Source: Endothia cerciana
Lineage: Eukaryota; Ascomycota; Sordariomycetes; Diaporthales; Cryphonectriaceae
Direction: 5' to 3'
NCBI GenBank assembly: GCA_026119935.1
Contig: JALRMH010000002.1
Span: forward strand, 1,240,001-1,304,000
Length of the DNA stretch: 64,000 bases
The translations under genes were made by a program, and so were the position numbers. The notes below the pieces were generated by a model. It ran no database searches and was not told where the DNA came from. It saw only the letters and a program-made list of their open reading frames with translations. This document shows positions 33,507 through 44,038 of this stretch, one piece after another (position 1 is the first letter of the stretch; every line of letters begins with the position of its first letter).

Positions 33507-34001
33507 TCAGGGCGAGTAGACAGGAGGTGGTTGACTCGCAATAGATGAGGGTGTGGTTGCTGGTTCTCCTGGATCACTGCCTGTCTTCGGCTGCTGCTCG
33601 GGTTTTGGCTGCTTGTCGACCCGTCCGGCTTCGACGTCAACCCAATTCGACACCTGGCTGTCCTTGTGGCGACCAAGCGGCCGACCGCAGCAGGCCGTAG
33701 CCCCATCGCACGAGCAAAGGGCAGAGAAAACTAAACCCAGTGCTCCGATACAAACGATGACGAGTAAACCCAACGCGAGTATAGGCCAGAAGATGGCTGG
33801 CAGAAGGACCACGACCGGATAGAGTGGCCTGAGACACAGCTCGCGCTTGAACACATCGGGCACCCATTTGAAGTGCCACTCACTCTTGCCGTCTATGGAC
33901 TGGTGGCCAGCACAAAGGATCCAAATGGCGCCGAGAAGGAAGACGGCAAAGTATGCCGAGAGGAAGAAGGCGAGAGAGAAAGAGCGCCGGTGTGCGGCCA
34001 T
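33507..34001 (-). CDS. Small two-TM membrane protein, hypothetical
   Basis: An intron-free frame of 164 residues starting MAAHRRSFSLAFFLS. Two hydrophobic segments (about residues 9-30 and 61-93) predict membrane helices separated by a 30-residue loop. A Cys-rich juxtamembrane stretch (CSCDGATACCG) follows, then a polar Pro/Gln/Glu-rich tail of about 60 residues ending PPPVYSP. The Cys cluster could be palmitoylated, which is inference. I recognise no family. It is kept because its start context, hydrophobic periodicity and lack of repeats make it more gene-like than the other small frames nearby. Confidence 0.5.
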   Translation of the reverse strand: MAAHRRSFSLAFFLSAYFAVFLLGAIWILCAGHQSIDGKSEWHFKWVPDVFKRELCLRPLYPVVVLLPAIFWPILALGLLVIVCIGALGLVFSALCSCDGATACCGRPLGRHKDSQVSNWVDVEAGRVDKQPKPEQQPKTGSDPGEPATTPSSIASQPPPVYSP

Positions 34002-34804
34002 CTTGAAATCGGCTGGTGAGAACGAAGGTCCGCAGCCGTGTTCGCCAGTATCCCTTGAGGTTGCGACAGCTTAAAGACGTGGTCTGGCCACAGGAGAGGG
34101 AAATGCTGGTTGGACTCGTGCTGGGTCACGCTTGGTGCGCGGCAGGATGGAGGGTGCAGAGGCTTGGTTTTGAAGAGGATCGAGACCCACCGTGAGGATC
34201 AGCACGAGGCTGACCGTCAGGCAGAAAAGCAATTATCTACTGACCTTTTCGGGCGTTAGACGCATTACTATCGACTTACTCCGCCTACATTTGAGGCTGA
34301 CTAGCCCATGTCAAAAGCAAAAGGGCTAGTTAACAGCCAACACCCACGTCTGCATGGAGATATGTAATTACCGTGGAGCCTACGTGAGCAAGCCCACTCC
34401 GGTCGCGGGAGCCATTTATTACAAATGCAGTACGATAGTATAGTTTAGAGGTTTCAAGGGGTCCTAGCTAGAGCCCAAGCCATCGCCCAGCCTTCGACAG
34501 GGCTCTGCTTAGTCTTTAGCAGCGCCCCCTCCCTCTAACCAAAGAGCTTTCTAGCTGAGCTTACTGGGTAGTTGAGGCTCACTTGTTGTCTTCTTCCGCG
34601 CACGGGTCAAGCGCTAACTCAAAAAGCAGATCGCAGCAAATCTGACATTCTTCACTATAACAACCCCTGTTCACTTTTTTTACACCCGGACGGGAAACAG
34701 CATACCATTTTAACAAATGGCAATAGAGCAGCCGGATCGTATTTATGCTGAACGTGACTTAACTTCTGACTCATCTCGTAATTGCGTAATAGACCTGGGT
34801 AATG
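34002..34804. other. AT-rich intergenic region
   Basis: No recognised gene. The composition is AT-rich, and several short direct duplications of common fungal repeat type cannot be assigned. Confidence 0.4.
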
Positions 34805-35174
34805 TCAGGACATGTTGGTGAGAACCTCTCCCAGGACTGCCAGACTGCAGCTTAACAATTCGCTGCCCTTGATTTCCAGGACCTGAAATCTCCACCCGGA
34901 ATAGATGCTTGATTTCGGGATAAAATGGACCTATTGAAATAGCCCGAGATCGCTTACTCAATTGTCAGCTGGGTTCTGTAGCGGTTTGAGTAAAGAAAAA
35001 GTGTGCATTACTCACGCCGATGAAGTGATCAATGGGTCGGCCCAGCGCAGCACTGGGATAGGAAGTGTCTAGTTGCCGCTGAAGCAAAAAATCGTAATTC
35101 TGTAGCCATAGTGAATAAACATGGCTCAAGACCGCTCTGTTAGTTGGGGGGCGGGGCGGGTCCTCTCCAGCCAT
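34805..35174 (-). CDS. Candidate small two-exon gene, low confidence
   Basis: An ATG at 35174 opens a 53-codon exon (MAGEDPPRPPTNRAVL; WLQNYDFLLQRQL) that ends at a good GTGAGT donor. An 85-bp intron with a TAG acceptor (34931-35015) leads to a 42-codon exon ending at 34805, for 94 residues in total. The first exon reads like a normal protein, but I know no family and the second exon is weaker. It could equally be the 5' end of a broken longer gene. Confidence 0.25.
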
Positions 35175-35858
35175 TCGACTTGTTGTATAGTAAGTTAGCT
35201 AGGAGAAGATGAGATGTTCAAGCTCAAGCAAATAATGCGATCAAGTTATGGGCATAGCGAAGAATTACAACAGAAAGTTTCTCACTTAGACCTCCTGCCT
35301 GCGCACTCTTACCTAGATTCCGTTGGATTCCCGGAACAGGAATCACGAATCTCACGATCGCTCCAACCTGCTTCCATTCCACGGCAACATACCGTGCAGT
35401 ACTGGGTAGGCTTTATCAACTGACTAATTTACCACAGGCGTTAAGTACATGTTGTGGAAGGATGAGAACGCTACAAATGGTCCTGACGATCATGTGACAG
35501 GGGGATCCTCGAGCCAGTATAATGCTCGAGGAGACGGTAGCTACCTAGATAGGCTCGATCATTAAGGGAAGAACTTGTTATGCGATGTGACACCTCCTCG
35601 GCATCCTGGCTGAGTTACGGTAATATTTGTAGACTACAAAGAGAATTCTTCAATACAGTGACCGGACTGATAGACACCAAATCTATGGAAAACAGAACCC
35701 AACAGTCGCGACTCCCTTCGTGAAACTTCTCAGATCACGCTTCAAAGACGCACTTCTCAACTCTTGGTTGCAGTGTACTCCGCCTGCTTGTTTTTACCTT
35801 TCCACGATATCACAGTCCTGGATCCGGCCGTGTCAAAAGTCATCTGTACTCAGACTGG
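35175..35858. other. Intergenic region
   Basis: 684 bp downstream of the Zn2Cys6 regulator gene, with no feature I can support. Confidence 0.4.
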
Positions 35859-37672
35859 TCATCCAGACTCATATACTGGCCCCCCCGACAGGCAGGAAGT
35901 CCTTCGGATCAACTCTTCCTGTGTGGACAGGCGAAGCGACAGCATCGTCTCTATCACATTCAGCATACCCAAGCACCACCCCGTCATCTCTTCTGCCTCT
36001 GCCGATTGTCCGATAGTTCGTTCTCCGAGCCTTTGCCAAGCTCCAAATGCTATTCTGAGTGTAGGAAGATGCGCGATCTGAGCACAGGGAAGTACCGTAT
36101 CTATCTGCAGGCAATATTCAACACACATAGCAATGGCATGAGCGCTTTGAATGTCCGTCTCCTGGGCAGCTGCAAGGTCGAGGGCAGACGGGAGGGGACC
36201 CATGTCCGCAAGCCTCTGGATGCAGCCGCAAAGAATGGTACGACCAGCCCAGAAGGTCACTATGAGCTGGTATAGCCGTGGCGATTGGAAACGATAGGAG
36301 TGAGTGACCAAATTGTCATCGGCCGTGGAGGGAACGACCGAGATTGCCCCGGAGCCCATCAGCTCGCCGATCCACGCCTCTATGCTGCTCCCGAACAGTC
36401 GACTAGCGAGCCCAGTGGCATCGGAGCGCAAGTTTCCGTCATGTGGCTTTTGCTGGACCCGTCGAGTGAGGTGTACCAGTCGGGCGAGCCTTATGGAATT
36501 CTGCATTGTGGTCCTCAGGGCCGCCGCATATCCCAGCCATCTACTTTCGGCCATTTGAGGCGCTGGCATGTCGGCCCATGCGGTCTTCTCGAATGCTGAT
36601 CTCTCTCCTCGGAACATGGCGGACGTGATCTGTCAGGTGCCTGCGTTAACTCGCCACCCATCATTCCGTGGCCGCTCTAAAGATCGGCATCATGGGTTGA
36701 CTTGCCTCGGCAAAAAAGTGACCGTAGTAAATAGACTGGATCGTTTCATCATATCCGTGATTCTGAGAGTATAGCCGGCGCAGAATATTCACGAGGCCTC
36801 CAACATGGTACTGATGGTCATGCGATTCCGGATTGATAAGAATCTTGGAAGAGACTGTCAGCCCGCTCATACTACGGATTCGACAGCTAGGGCCATCACG
36901 TACCTCAGCAATGTATAGTAGCTTCGTCGCTACCAAGGCCCTCCTGCAGTCGGCCGCCTGATTATCCTTAGAAAGAGACAGCCGAAGCACTCGTAAGGCG
37001 TGGATATTCGACTCGCGGGCTACTGCAATGTCTTCTTCCGCTCTGCTCGAAAATGCACCCGCCCCGGATACAATAGCGACCACTGCTGCATCCACAACCT
37101 CGCCTCTTCCGATGTATCTTTGGACAACATCTATCCAATCGCCCATGCAGTACAAAGATGACTCTACAGAGGGTCCGTTCTCTAGGTACGACAGCCAGAG
37201 GGGCAGTAGTGATGCCTGGGACTCATTCTCCTGCAGTGCGGTTTCGTATCCGGATCGTGCTTTGCCCTTGCCGGAAGACTTTTCTCCCTTACTGACGGGT
37301 ACGAGATTGAAAGTTTGCACCAAGTTGTTGCCTGATTGCACACTCTTGGAGGATCTCAGATTCAGCACCACATCCTGGTCTTTGGACTTGTGCTTTTTGT
37401 CTGAGTCTCGTTTGGAGCCTCCCGTTCCGGAGTGAGAAGATGCCGGGGTCGCTGTGCTCGCATGCTGATAGTCGACGAATTTCGAAACATGGCCGTAAGT
37501 ATATTTGCACTCTCGTCCCACCTTCTTGCAGGGACCGCAAGTTGGATGGACCTCGTCACACTAGAAAGGGCGGCCCGTTAGAACCCCTTGAAGATATCGT
37601 CGGTGCACTGAGCTGGTCACTTACCTTGACCTTACGCTGCCTACAGCAGTCACACTTGCCAGCCTTGGTCAT
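35859..37672 (-). CDS. Zn(2)-Cys(6) fungal transcription factor
   Basis: A nuclear DNA-binding regulator. Four exons (37625-37672, 36904-37560, 36706-36843, 35859-36629) join in frame to 537 residues. The binuclear zinc cluster is at residues 7-32: six Cys with spacing C-x2-C-x6-C-x6-C-x2-C-x6-C, split by the first intron after KVK. A basic, Lys/Ser-rich linker follows (about 40-75), then the fungal-specific activation region seen in this class (SYLENGPSVESSL; ATKLLYIAE then ILINPESHDHQYHVGGL). Intron 2 (36844-36903, 60 bp) is open in frame. Intron 3 (36630-36705) uses a GC donor with perfect consensus (GAG|GCAAGT) and an ACAG acceptor, giving HFFAE-ITSAMFRGER. Without that splice the protein would stop early. 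No biosynthetic cluster surrounds it, so its targets are unknown. Confidence 0.85.
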
Positions 37673-40014
37673 CTTCTGGACCTGAACAGTTAACAGGCCG
37701 CAAGACTGGGGACTCAAAAAGCGATGCTTGTATTTGTCCGCTGTCTTTGTCGAAGATGCTCAGTAGGTATTGTCCCCTTGTGTTGGGTTGAAGACCTGAG
37801 AATTGTTTGCCTCGTGCTCGCCGGGGTAGCAGGCCTTTATTTCATCACGACCAAGTCGGCCTCACAACATGAGATACACGACAACCTTGGAACCGTCTGC
37901 CCTTGACGCTCACATAACTATTCGGCGTTTCCATCGTGCAACGCATGCTACTGAACCCCGCAGCGCATCAACGCACCCGCCCCACGACACGAATGGTGAA
38001 TGTACGGAGTCCATCCTCCCCCTTACACATATCTGCTCCATATGCTAGGGCTGAGCAGCGCCTCTTTCAGACTGAGGAACCAGTCGTGGAGGCACAGGCC
38101 CTGGTAGAATACACATAGGGCTACTAAGCCTTCGGTGCTCCCTCATGTCGCTGACTTTGACCTCCGGAATGTGGGTCCTACCTTCGTCGCATTTTCGGTC
38201 CGAAAGGAGTAGTGAATACGGCGCTTCGGCCGCCGCCGTCAGATCTTTAAGCTTCGAAATTTCACCCGTCGTGCGGCTGTAGTTCTGATGATCCCTGCTG
38301 ACAGCGGCGGGCCCCGGTGCTCTTGCAGATTGGCTGATTCCTGCTCGGCATCTACTATCTGACAAGGCAATCCGTTGCAAACAGGGTTCAATTTGCAGAT
38401 AGCATCTTGAAGAATCCCTCTCCCCTGGATCCGTCGCGTGGTAGCAGGGGTAGAACAGGAACCCACCCGCTTATGACGGGTGAGGCTGTACATGTTGAGG
38501 TCATCGTGATAGCTTCTTTGATTACGAGAACAGCCGGTTGGCCCCCAACACGGCCTTACCCCGGCTTTTGTGGTACTGCTTTCCCAAATGTTGTGGTCCA
38601 ATAATCGCACTGTCACAAGACTAACCACCCCGTGTCCCTTACTCACTCTATACGGGAACTGTGATAATGGCATCGATGTAGTCAATTCATGTTTCTCTTC
38701 ATGTTGAACTCTGATTCCAGTCTAAAAGTCGTTGAGGCTTTGCTTAGAATCGTGACTAATATGCCGTCATACGATGCAACAGCTGAGTAAATCCAGAATC
38801 CTGTGGTTTGCGCAGTCGTCGTGACCCATGGAAACAGTCTCCTGAGCTCGTTGTCTTCACTCTTGCTTTATAGGTATTGTCATTACACACCAGCGCGCAA
38901 CGGTTTGCTGTAAAGACAAGGCCGTCTCCCAGTTGGACAACAAGCTGTAAAATAGATGATCTTGTGTGAGAGTAACGCGTGGTAGAATTGTGACACTGAA
39001 ATGACCGGGCAGCCATTGTATGTCTCATTGATGAGAATCTTCATGAATAACTCATCATATAGAAAACCTTAACAGTAGACAAGATGATGTTGTTCGATCA
39101 TGGATAAGATCAGGAGTGTTTCTGCCAAGATGGGTGCATGCACTCGGCGCCCATCAGCAGGTGCTTTGCTACAGCAGTATTAAGTAATTGGGTTTGTAGA
39201 TACATAGGAACCAGTGAACAGACTACTGCAACAGAAACTTGCCAGAAAATATGAACAAACACCAACCCAGTATTGGCATTTGGGTCACATTTTCTCGCTT
39301 TATCCGGAACAGCCCTGCTGTCTAAACATGCGATGCTTCAAGGATATTGTGTAGGCCAAGAGTCAACGAAAGAATATTCCTCTCGTCACATAGCCCTTGG
39401 TTACCAAGCGTAGTACCCAGGATCACTGTACGTAAACGGAGAGAGCCATGTGATCACCGGTCGAAGCTTAGCTCCAGAATGGCTCGATCATACGAAGATG
39501 GCTGATCTAGTTTCAGCCACCGAACAGCGTCGGGACCAATAGGTTAATGGCGCGGAACGGTGCGCTAAAGCGGACCACAGCGTTCGTCCGTCATCTGCCT
39601 CTAATAGAAGCCAACCTGAGGCCTCCACCAAGGGATACCAACGTCCATGCGCTATTGGCCAACTCATAAGATCGAGGTGGTGCAGACATGTGCGACTCTC
39701 GCCGTATTAGGCGAAAAATGCGGTAATGGTGGGTCAGCCCTGTGCATTGCATCCAACTCCGAGCGAAGTAAGTTCGCTGAGGAACTAGACAGTCCCCTAC
39801 TGCCTACAAAGCAGATGCATCAATTCATGTATTCATAGGTCAGCTATAGATAGGGCCCAATATATATACATGATGTGATGATTGCATGTAGACCGTAACG
39901 GTTGTATAGCGCTAATGTCGCAAGTGGTCCGCTCTGCCCCATTCCGTGTTTTTCGTGAAGAGGAAGATGAAGAACAGGGAGAAGGCAGGGGAGGCAAAAG
40001 TGTGTGCCGTTATA
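37673..40014. other. 2.3 kb intergenic region
   Basis: No gene recognised between the zinc-cluster regulator and the SNTX-GTPase gene. Short open frames exist, but none carries a known motif. AT-rich from about 38690 to 39350. Confidence 0.5.
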
Positions 40015-43000
40015 TCAGGTGGATGCGGCAAGCGCAGCCACCACACCTCCGTCTCTCAGCACAACTTGAACCAACTTTACGACCGCCTGCAGATTCTCTG
40101 GATAGAGCGCTCCCGGGCTGAAGAAGCCCCTAAACATGTCTTCCTTCTTGAGTGGCTCCGGAGCATTTTTCCGGATCTCGGGAGGAAGCTTCTCGCGGAG
40201 GTCATTGTACAGGTTGCACGACTTCTCCTCCTCCCGGGCACGATCGCGCGGCTCGAGCTCCATCCGACGGTTCATCTCCTTGGCCACTGCCCCGAGGACT
40301 TCAAGCAGGGTCTGCGACTGGGATGACACCCCTTCTCCTCGCTCCTTGAGTTCACGCGCTAGGATCAGCGTGTTCTTGGCCGTGGTCAGCTGGGTTAGTT
40401 GCTCTGGGGGTGCGCCGCGTAGGCGTGAAGACTGGATCAGCGACTCTATGTAGCTGATGAGTGCAGTCGGGTCGTGGAGCAGCGCTGAGTTCATAAGCTT
40501 CCCGGTCAACTTAGCCAAGGAGAGGATGTCGTCTTGCAGCTCTTTTTGTAGCTCGATGTAGGCTTTTATGGCACTGATAAGAGCACCCTCGAGTGTGTTG
40601 TTGTTCTTGTTCCAGCGCTTGATCAGGTCCTCGGGTACCACCCACTGCGACTCCTTCTCGGTTACGATGATATGCTTGGCATTCTTATGCTCGGACCACT
40701 TGCAATGTCCCTTGCAGATAGTACATTCGCCGTTGCTCATGGCCCAGCAGTTGGACTTCTCGTTATCGTCACTAATTTCGCAGATTTCGTGGCATGTCCA
40801 ATTGCAGATGAGGCAGAGTGTTGTCGCCTTGCCGGGCGGCAGGGGTCTCTGGACCGACTTGTCCTCCTCGACCAAAATCTTATCGCCTGGGGCGGCTCCT
40901 ACAGCGTTGGCGAGGGCATCCAGGTGTGATATGAGGTTCTGGGCACCGTTGGCTGTGCTGAGGATCTTCTTTTCGGCGAGTTCACACCTGCGTTCGAGCT
41001 CGATGCGGTTGTCCGTCACGGAAGCGCTCGCAGCGGTTGGCACGGGCGGCATGCGCAGGAGCATACGTATGACTCCGTACTGGCCTTTGACAGACATAAG
41101 CCACCAGTCGCGAATCTTGTCACAATTTTTAGCGTCTAGTTCAACCGTGAACGCGGCATTGTTTACCTCCACTTCGCCGTTCTCCACAGGCCATCGAAGC
41201 TTCTCAAGTGCCGTGCGTGCGAGCGGGGTTCCGGCATCACTGAAGGTGTAGATAGTGCGCAGACAGCTTCGGACATCTTTGGCAAAGAGCGAGAAGACGT
41301 ATGTCGATACAGGGCTAAGCAGCGTAGTGCGAGCCTCGTTCGCGCGGCACGTGAAGATGATGGCATTGACATGCCGGACGGTCTTGAAGAAATCGGACAT
41401 CGCGGCCGTAACAAACGCATCACGCTCGACTCCCCTCGAATCACCATAACCGGGCGTGTCGACGATGAGCAACGTCTTGCCCTGAAAGTGGGGGGAAAGC
41501 GGCCGGATGCGGTAGCAGGTGACATACTGCGTCACGGACTGTGCCTGGTGGGCACCACGGTCGTCAACGACCATGAGTCGTGCGAAGTCGTCGGCTTCCC
41601 CGCCAAGTAGGTACGAGACGAAGGCGTTGATTTCAGTGCTCTTGCCATGGCCACTGCTGCCTGCAAAGACGACCACGATGGTTTTGTCTTGGTCTTGTGT
41701 GGACGCAGCGAGGATTTGGGGCTCAAACTCCGCGGCGACGTCAGTGACGCGCACGGCAAGGTGTCCCTTGAAGCGTCTATCAGTGCATGGGCGCTTCTCT
41801 TGGACCTTGAGGCCCAAAAAGAGGGTCTTCTTACCACCGGACTCGCATAGCTCCCATCGTTCGCTCTGCTCCGGACGCGAAAGCATATTGCGGTTACTGA
41901 GGTAGAAATCGATCATCTTGGAAGCCACCGAAGGCAGCTTAACCGTGCGGCCCACCACAGGCTTGCTCCAGGCCGAGGATCCTACGATCGTGCTAGCGCT
42001 GAGCATGACCTCGTAGTCGCAGTCACCTGCTAGCGGGGCGCCGGTGGCGGTCTTCTCGATCACCAGAGTTGTTTCCGAAGCCTGGCGGCGGACTTCCGCG
42101 AACGCTTCATTCCCCATTGCATGAGGGAAGGCGCCGTCCTTGAGGGGGTTGGGTTGAGGGCGAAATCTAACGATGAAGCCGGTTGTCGGGATGGCCAGCT
42201 CCTCACGGTCGTTGCGCTCCTGAGACCAAGCCACAGCGATAGTTTGACCCCTGATCGTCAACGTCGGAGGCGCCGGGGCCTTGGGGAGCATGCCGGTAAC
42301 GATGAGGAGCTTTCCATTGTAGTCAAGCACGATGTCGCCAACGCTGGTCTTGGTGCGCTTGTCCCTGCCCGGACGATACGCCTTGTCGACACTGGCCACC
42401 CCGAAGGTGGCGGCTGGGACCGCTAGGAGGCGCTGCTGGCGCAGCAGCGCGCAGGCCGCTCTCAGGTTTGCGACGGTTTGTTGGTTCTCGAACCACTCAT
42501 CATCGTCATCGTCGTCGTCAACGTCTTCGTCGTCGTCGTTGCCGTTCGAATCGTCACCACTGGCAGCACCGATCTTGGACGACTCGATGCTCCTTTGGAG
42601 TGGATGCTGAGAACGGTTGATTGAGGCACCACCGAACGACAGCAGTAGCCTCGGCGCTTCCATGTCGGTTAGCGATCGCGCCATTAGTCCACTGAGACAA
42701 TTCTCGAAGCCGTCGGCTAGTAGCGAGGCGACTGTTGCACGAAGGACACAGGCTTCATTACGCTTCTTGGCTATAAACTGTTCCGTAATCTTAGTACGCT
42801 GCTGGAATAGAGCAACAGCCGCTTGAAGCTCGGAGATCTTGGTGCTGTAGTCGGTGGTGCCATCCCGCAGCTCCGGCAGAAGGCGGCGTGCAGCCTGTGT
42901 AAACTCCGTTTCCGCTGCGGCAAAAGCACTCTGGACGTTGACGATCTGATGCTTGATCACAGGGAACGACTTGTGGAACACGTCTTGCTCCACCACGTCC

Positions 43001-43842
43001 TTCAGCTCGAGTCGTGTCATGGTGCCAGCCTTGAGCGCGGCGGCCGTCTTTTCGACGAGGTTGGCATCGAGAACGCGGATGATGCGATTCACGGTGCTGT
43101 CAAGGATTGTGATAGGCAGAAGTTTGTAACGGAGCGTATTCAGCTGTTGTCCTAGCCTCGTTGGCATCTCGCGAGCAACGCGACGAGCGTCTTTGATGTT
43201 AGAGACGTTCTCGGCTATGGCGCCACTGTAGGAGATCTTGAGGTCATCAAAGACGGACTCGTTCTTTGTTGAGTAGTCCACCTTGGCACTGCCGCCGACC
43301 GGGAGGTTCACAATCTCCACCTTAACCTCGCCTAAAACCTTCTTTACTTCCTCGGACGAGGAACAGGACTGGACGAAACTGAGCGTAGCGCTTCCGCCCT
43401 CGACCACCTCTGCAACGAAGTGCGTGAAGCGGGGATCGTCGAGGTTGCGCGTGTACTGCATAGATGCCAGGATCTCCTGCGGGATACGGCGCGTACGACG
43501 GACGATGGTGCAAGACACGTCTATGCGTGCCTCGAACGTGCTTGACTTTTTGCCATTCAGGTACTTGGCTGCGCCCGTAGCCTTGACGATGCCGAGATCC
43601 AGGCTGAGGGAGCCCTCCATGTCGAGGGCCACATTGTCGCGCGCCTCCTTAAGGGAACAAGTGTAGGTAAAATCAGCGTCCTGCACCGTGTGATCATCGA
43701 GCGTCTGCTTCGCGTTGACGACAGCGTCGTTCCATAGTGATACGCCGCCGAAGGACTGCGCGGTACGCACGTCGTACAGCATGCCGAGCTGCACGTCCTG
43801 GCCGAGCGCTGGCAGCGTCAGAACGCCAGTAGATTGGCCCAT
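40015..43842 (-). CDS. SNTX-like N-terminus fused to P-loop GTPase and Cys cluster
   Basis: A single-exon 1275-residue protein. Residues 1-160 resemble the N-terminal (MACPF-related) domain of stonustoxin-like proteins: PALGQDVQLGMLYDVRT, then SLW, and further on GAAKYLNGKKSS. A helical region follows (about 215-395), comparable with the SNTX helical and thioredoxin-like part. A run rich in Asp lies at 432-449. A fibronectin-III-like segment spans about 525-635 (PPTLTIRGQTIAVAWS). The GTPase core has a P-loop GSSGHGKST (728-736) and switch DTPGYGDSRG (795-804); where N/TKxD is expected there is TFSD (866-869). Eight Cys with nearby His lie between 1010 and 1047, then helices with coiled-coil character to the end. 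Start chosen at the ATG before GQSTGVLTLPALG; in-frame sequence upstream lacks an ATG. No signal peptide. Known relatives are vertebrate SNTX-type and fungal proteins of unknown role; a membrane-acting defence or self-recognition function is inference. Not a demonstrated toxin. Confidence 0.82.
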   Translation of the reverse strand: MGQSTGVLTLPALGQDVQLGMLYDVRTAQSFGGVSLWNDAVVNAKQTLDDHTVQDADFTYTCSLKEARDNVALDMEGSLSLDLGIVKATGAAKYLNGKKSSTFEARIDVSCTIVRRTRRIPQEILASMQYTRNLDDPRFTHFVAEVVEGGSATLSFVQSCSSSEEVKKVLGEVKVEIVNLPVGGSAKVDYSTKNESVFDDLKISYSGAIAENVSNIKDARRVAREMPTRLGQQLNTLRYKLLPITILDSTVNRIIRVLDANLVEKTAAALKAGTMTRLELKDVVEQDVFHKSFPVIKHQIVNVQSAFAAAETEFTQAARRLLPELRDGTTDYSTKISELQAAVALFQQRTKITEQFIAKKRNEACVLRATVASLLADGFENCLSGLMARSLTDMEAPRLLLSFGGASINRSQHPLQRSIESSKIGAASGDDSNGNDDDEDVDDDDDDDEWFENQQTVANLRAACALLRQQRLLAVPAATFGVASVDKAYRPGRDKRTKTSVGDIVLDYNGKLLIVTGMLPKAPAPPTLTIRGQTIAVAWSQERNDREELAIPTTGFIVRFRPQPNPLKDGAFPHAMGNEAFAEVRRQASETTLVIEKTATGAPLAGDCDYEVMLSASTIVGSSAWSKPVVGRTVKLPSVASKMIDFYLSNRNMLSRPEQSERWELCESGGKKTLFLGLKVQEKRPCTDRRFKGHLAVRVTDVAAEFEPQILAASTQDQDKTIVVVFAGSSGHGKSTEINAFVSYLLGGEADDFARLMVVDDRGAHQAQSVTQYVTCYRIRPLSPHFQGKTLLIVDTPGYGDSRGVERDAFVTAAMSDFFKTVRHVNAIIFTCRANEARTTLLSPVSTYVFSLFAKDVRSCLRTIYTFSDAGTPLARTALEKLRWPVENGEVEVNNAAFTVELDAKNCDKIRDWWLMSVKGQYGVIRMLLRMPPVPTAASASVTDNRIELERRCELAEKKILSTANGAQNLISHLDALANAVGAAPGDKILVEEDKSVQRPLPPGKATTLCLICNWTCHEICEISDDNEKSNCWAMSNGECTICKGHCKWSEHKNAKHIIVTEKESQWVVPEDLIKRWNKNNNTLEGALISAIKAYIELQKELQDDILSLAKLTGKLMNSALLHDPTALISYIESLIQSSRLRGAPPEQLTQLTTAKNTLILARELKERGEGVSSQSQTLLEVLGAVAKEMNRRMELEPRDRAREEEKSCNLYNDLREKLPPEIRKNAPEPLKKEDMFRGFFSPGALYPENLQAVVKLVQVVLRDGGVVAALAAST

Positions 43843-44025
43843 GGTATGGGTGGAAGCTGTTTTGGCAGTGAGGTCTCCTGATACAGATAACCAGGAATGA
43901 TGAAACTGATGCTGTTGAACGATGAGATCCCTTCCCTCTATCAACCTTCTGAGGTATTTATCATGCCCTTCTTGCTTAACATGCACTCGTGCATTGCATG
44001 CCCAACGTGTACAGTCTTGGGAGTC

Positions 44026-44038
44026 CAGTATATATAGA
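44026..44038 (-). promoter_or_regulatory. TATA-like element upstream of SNTX-GTPase gene
   Basis: TATATATA-type sequence about 190 bp upstream of the chosen start codon, the only clear TATA-like match in this promoter. Functional use is inferred. Confidence 0.35.

Noticed and set aside
43843..43986. Extending the SNTX-GTPase gene upstream by 48 codons
   Set aside because: The extension begins with GTG and contains no ATG; family N-termini begin close to the chosen Met.
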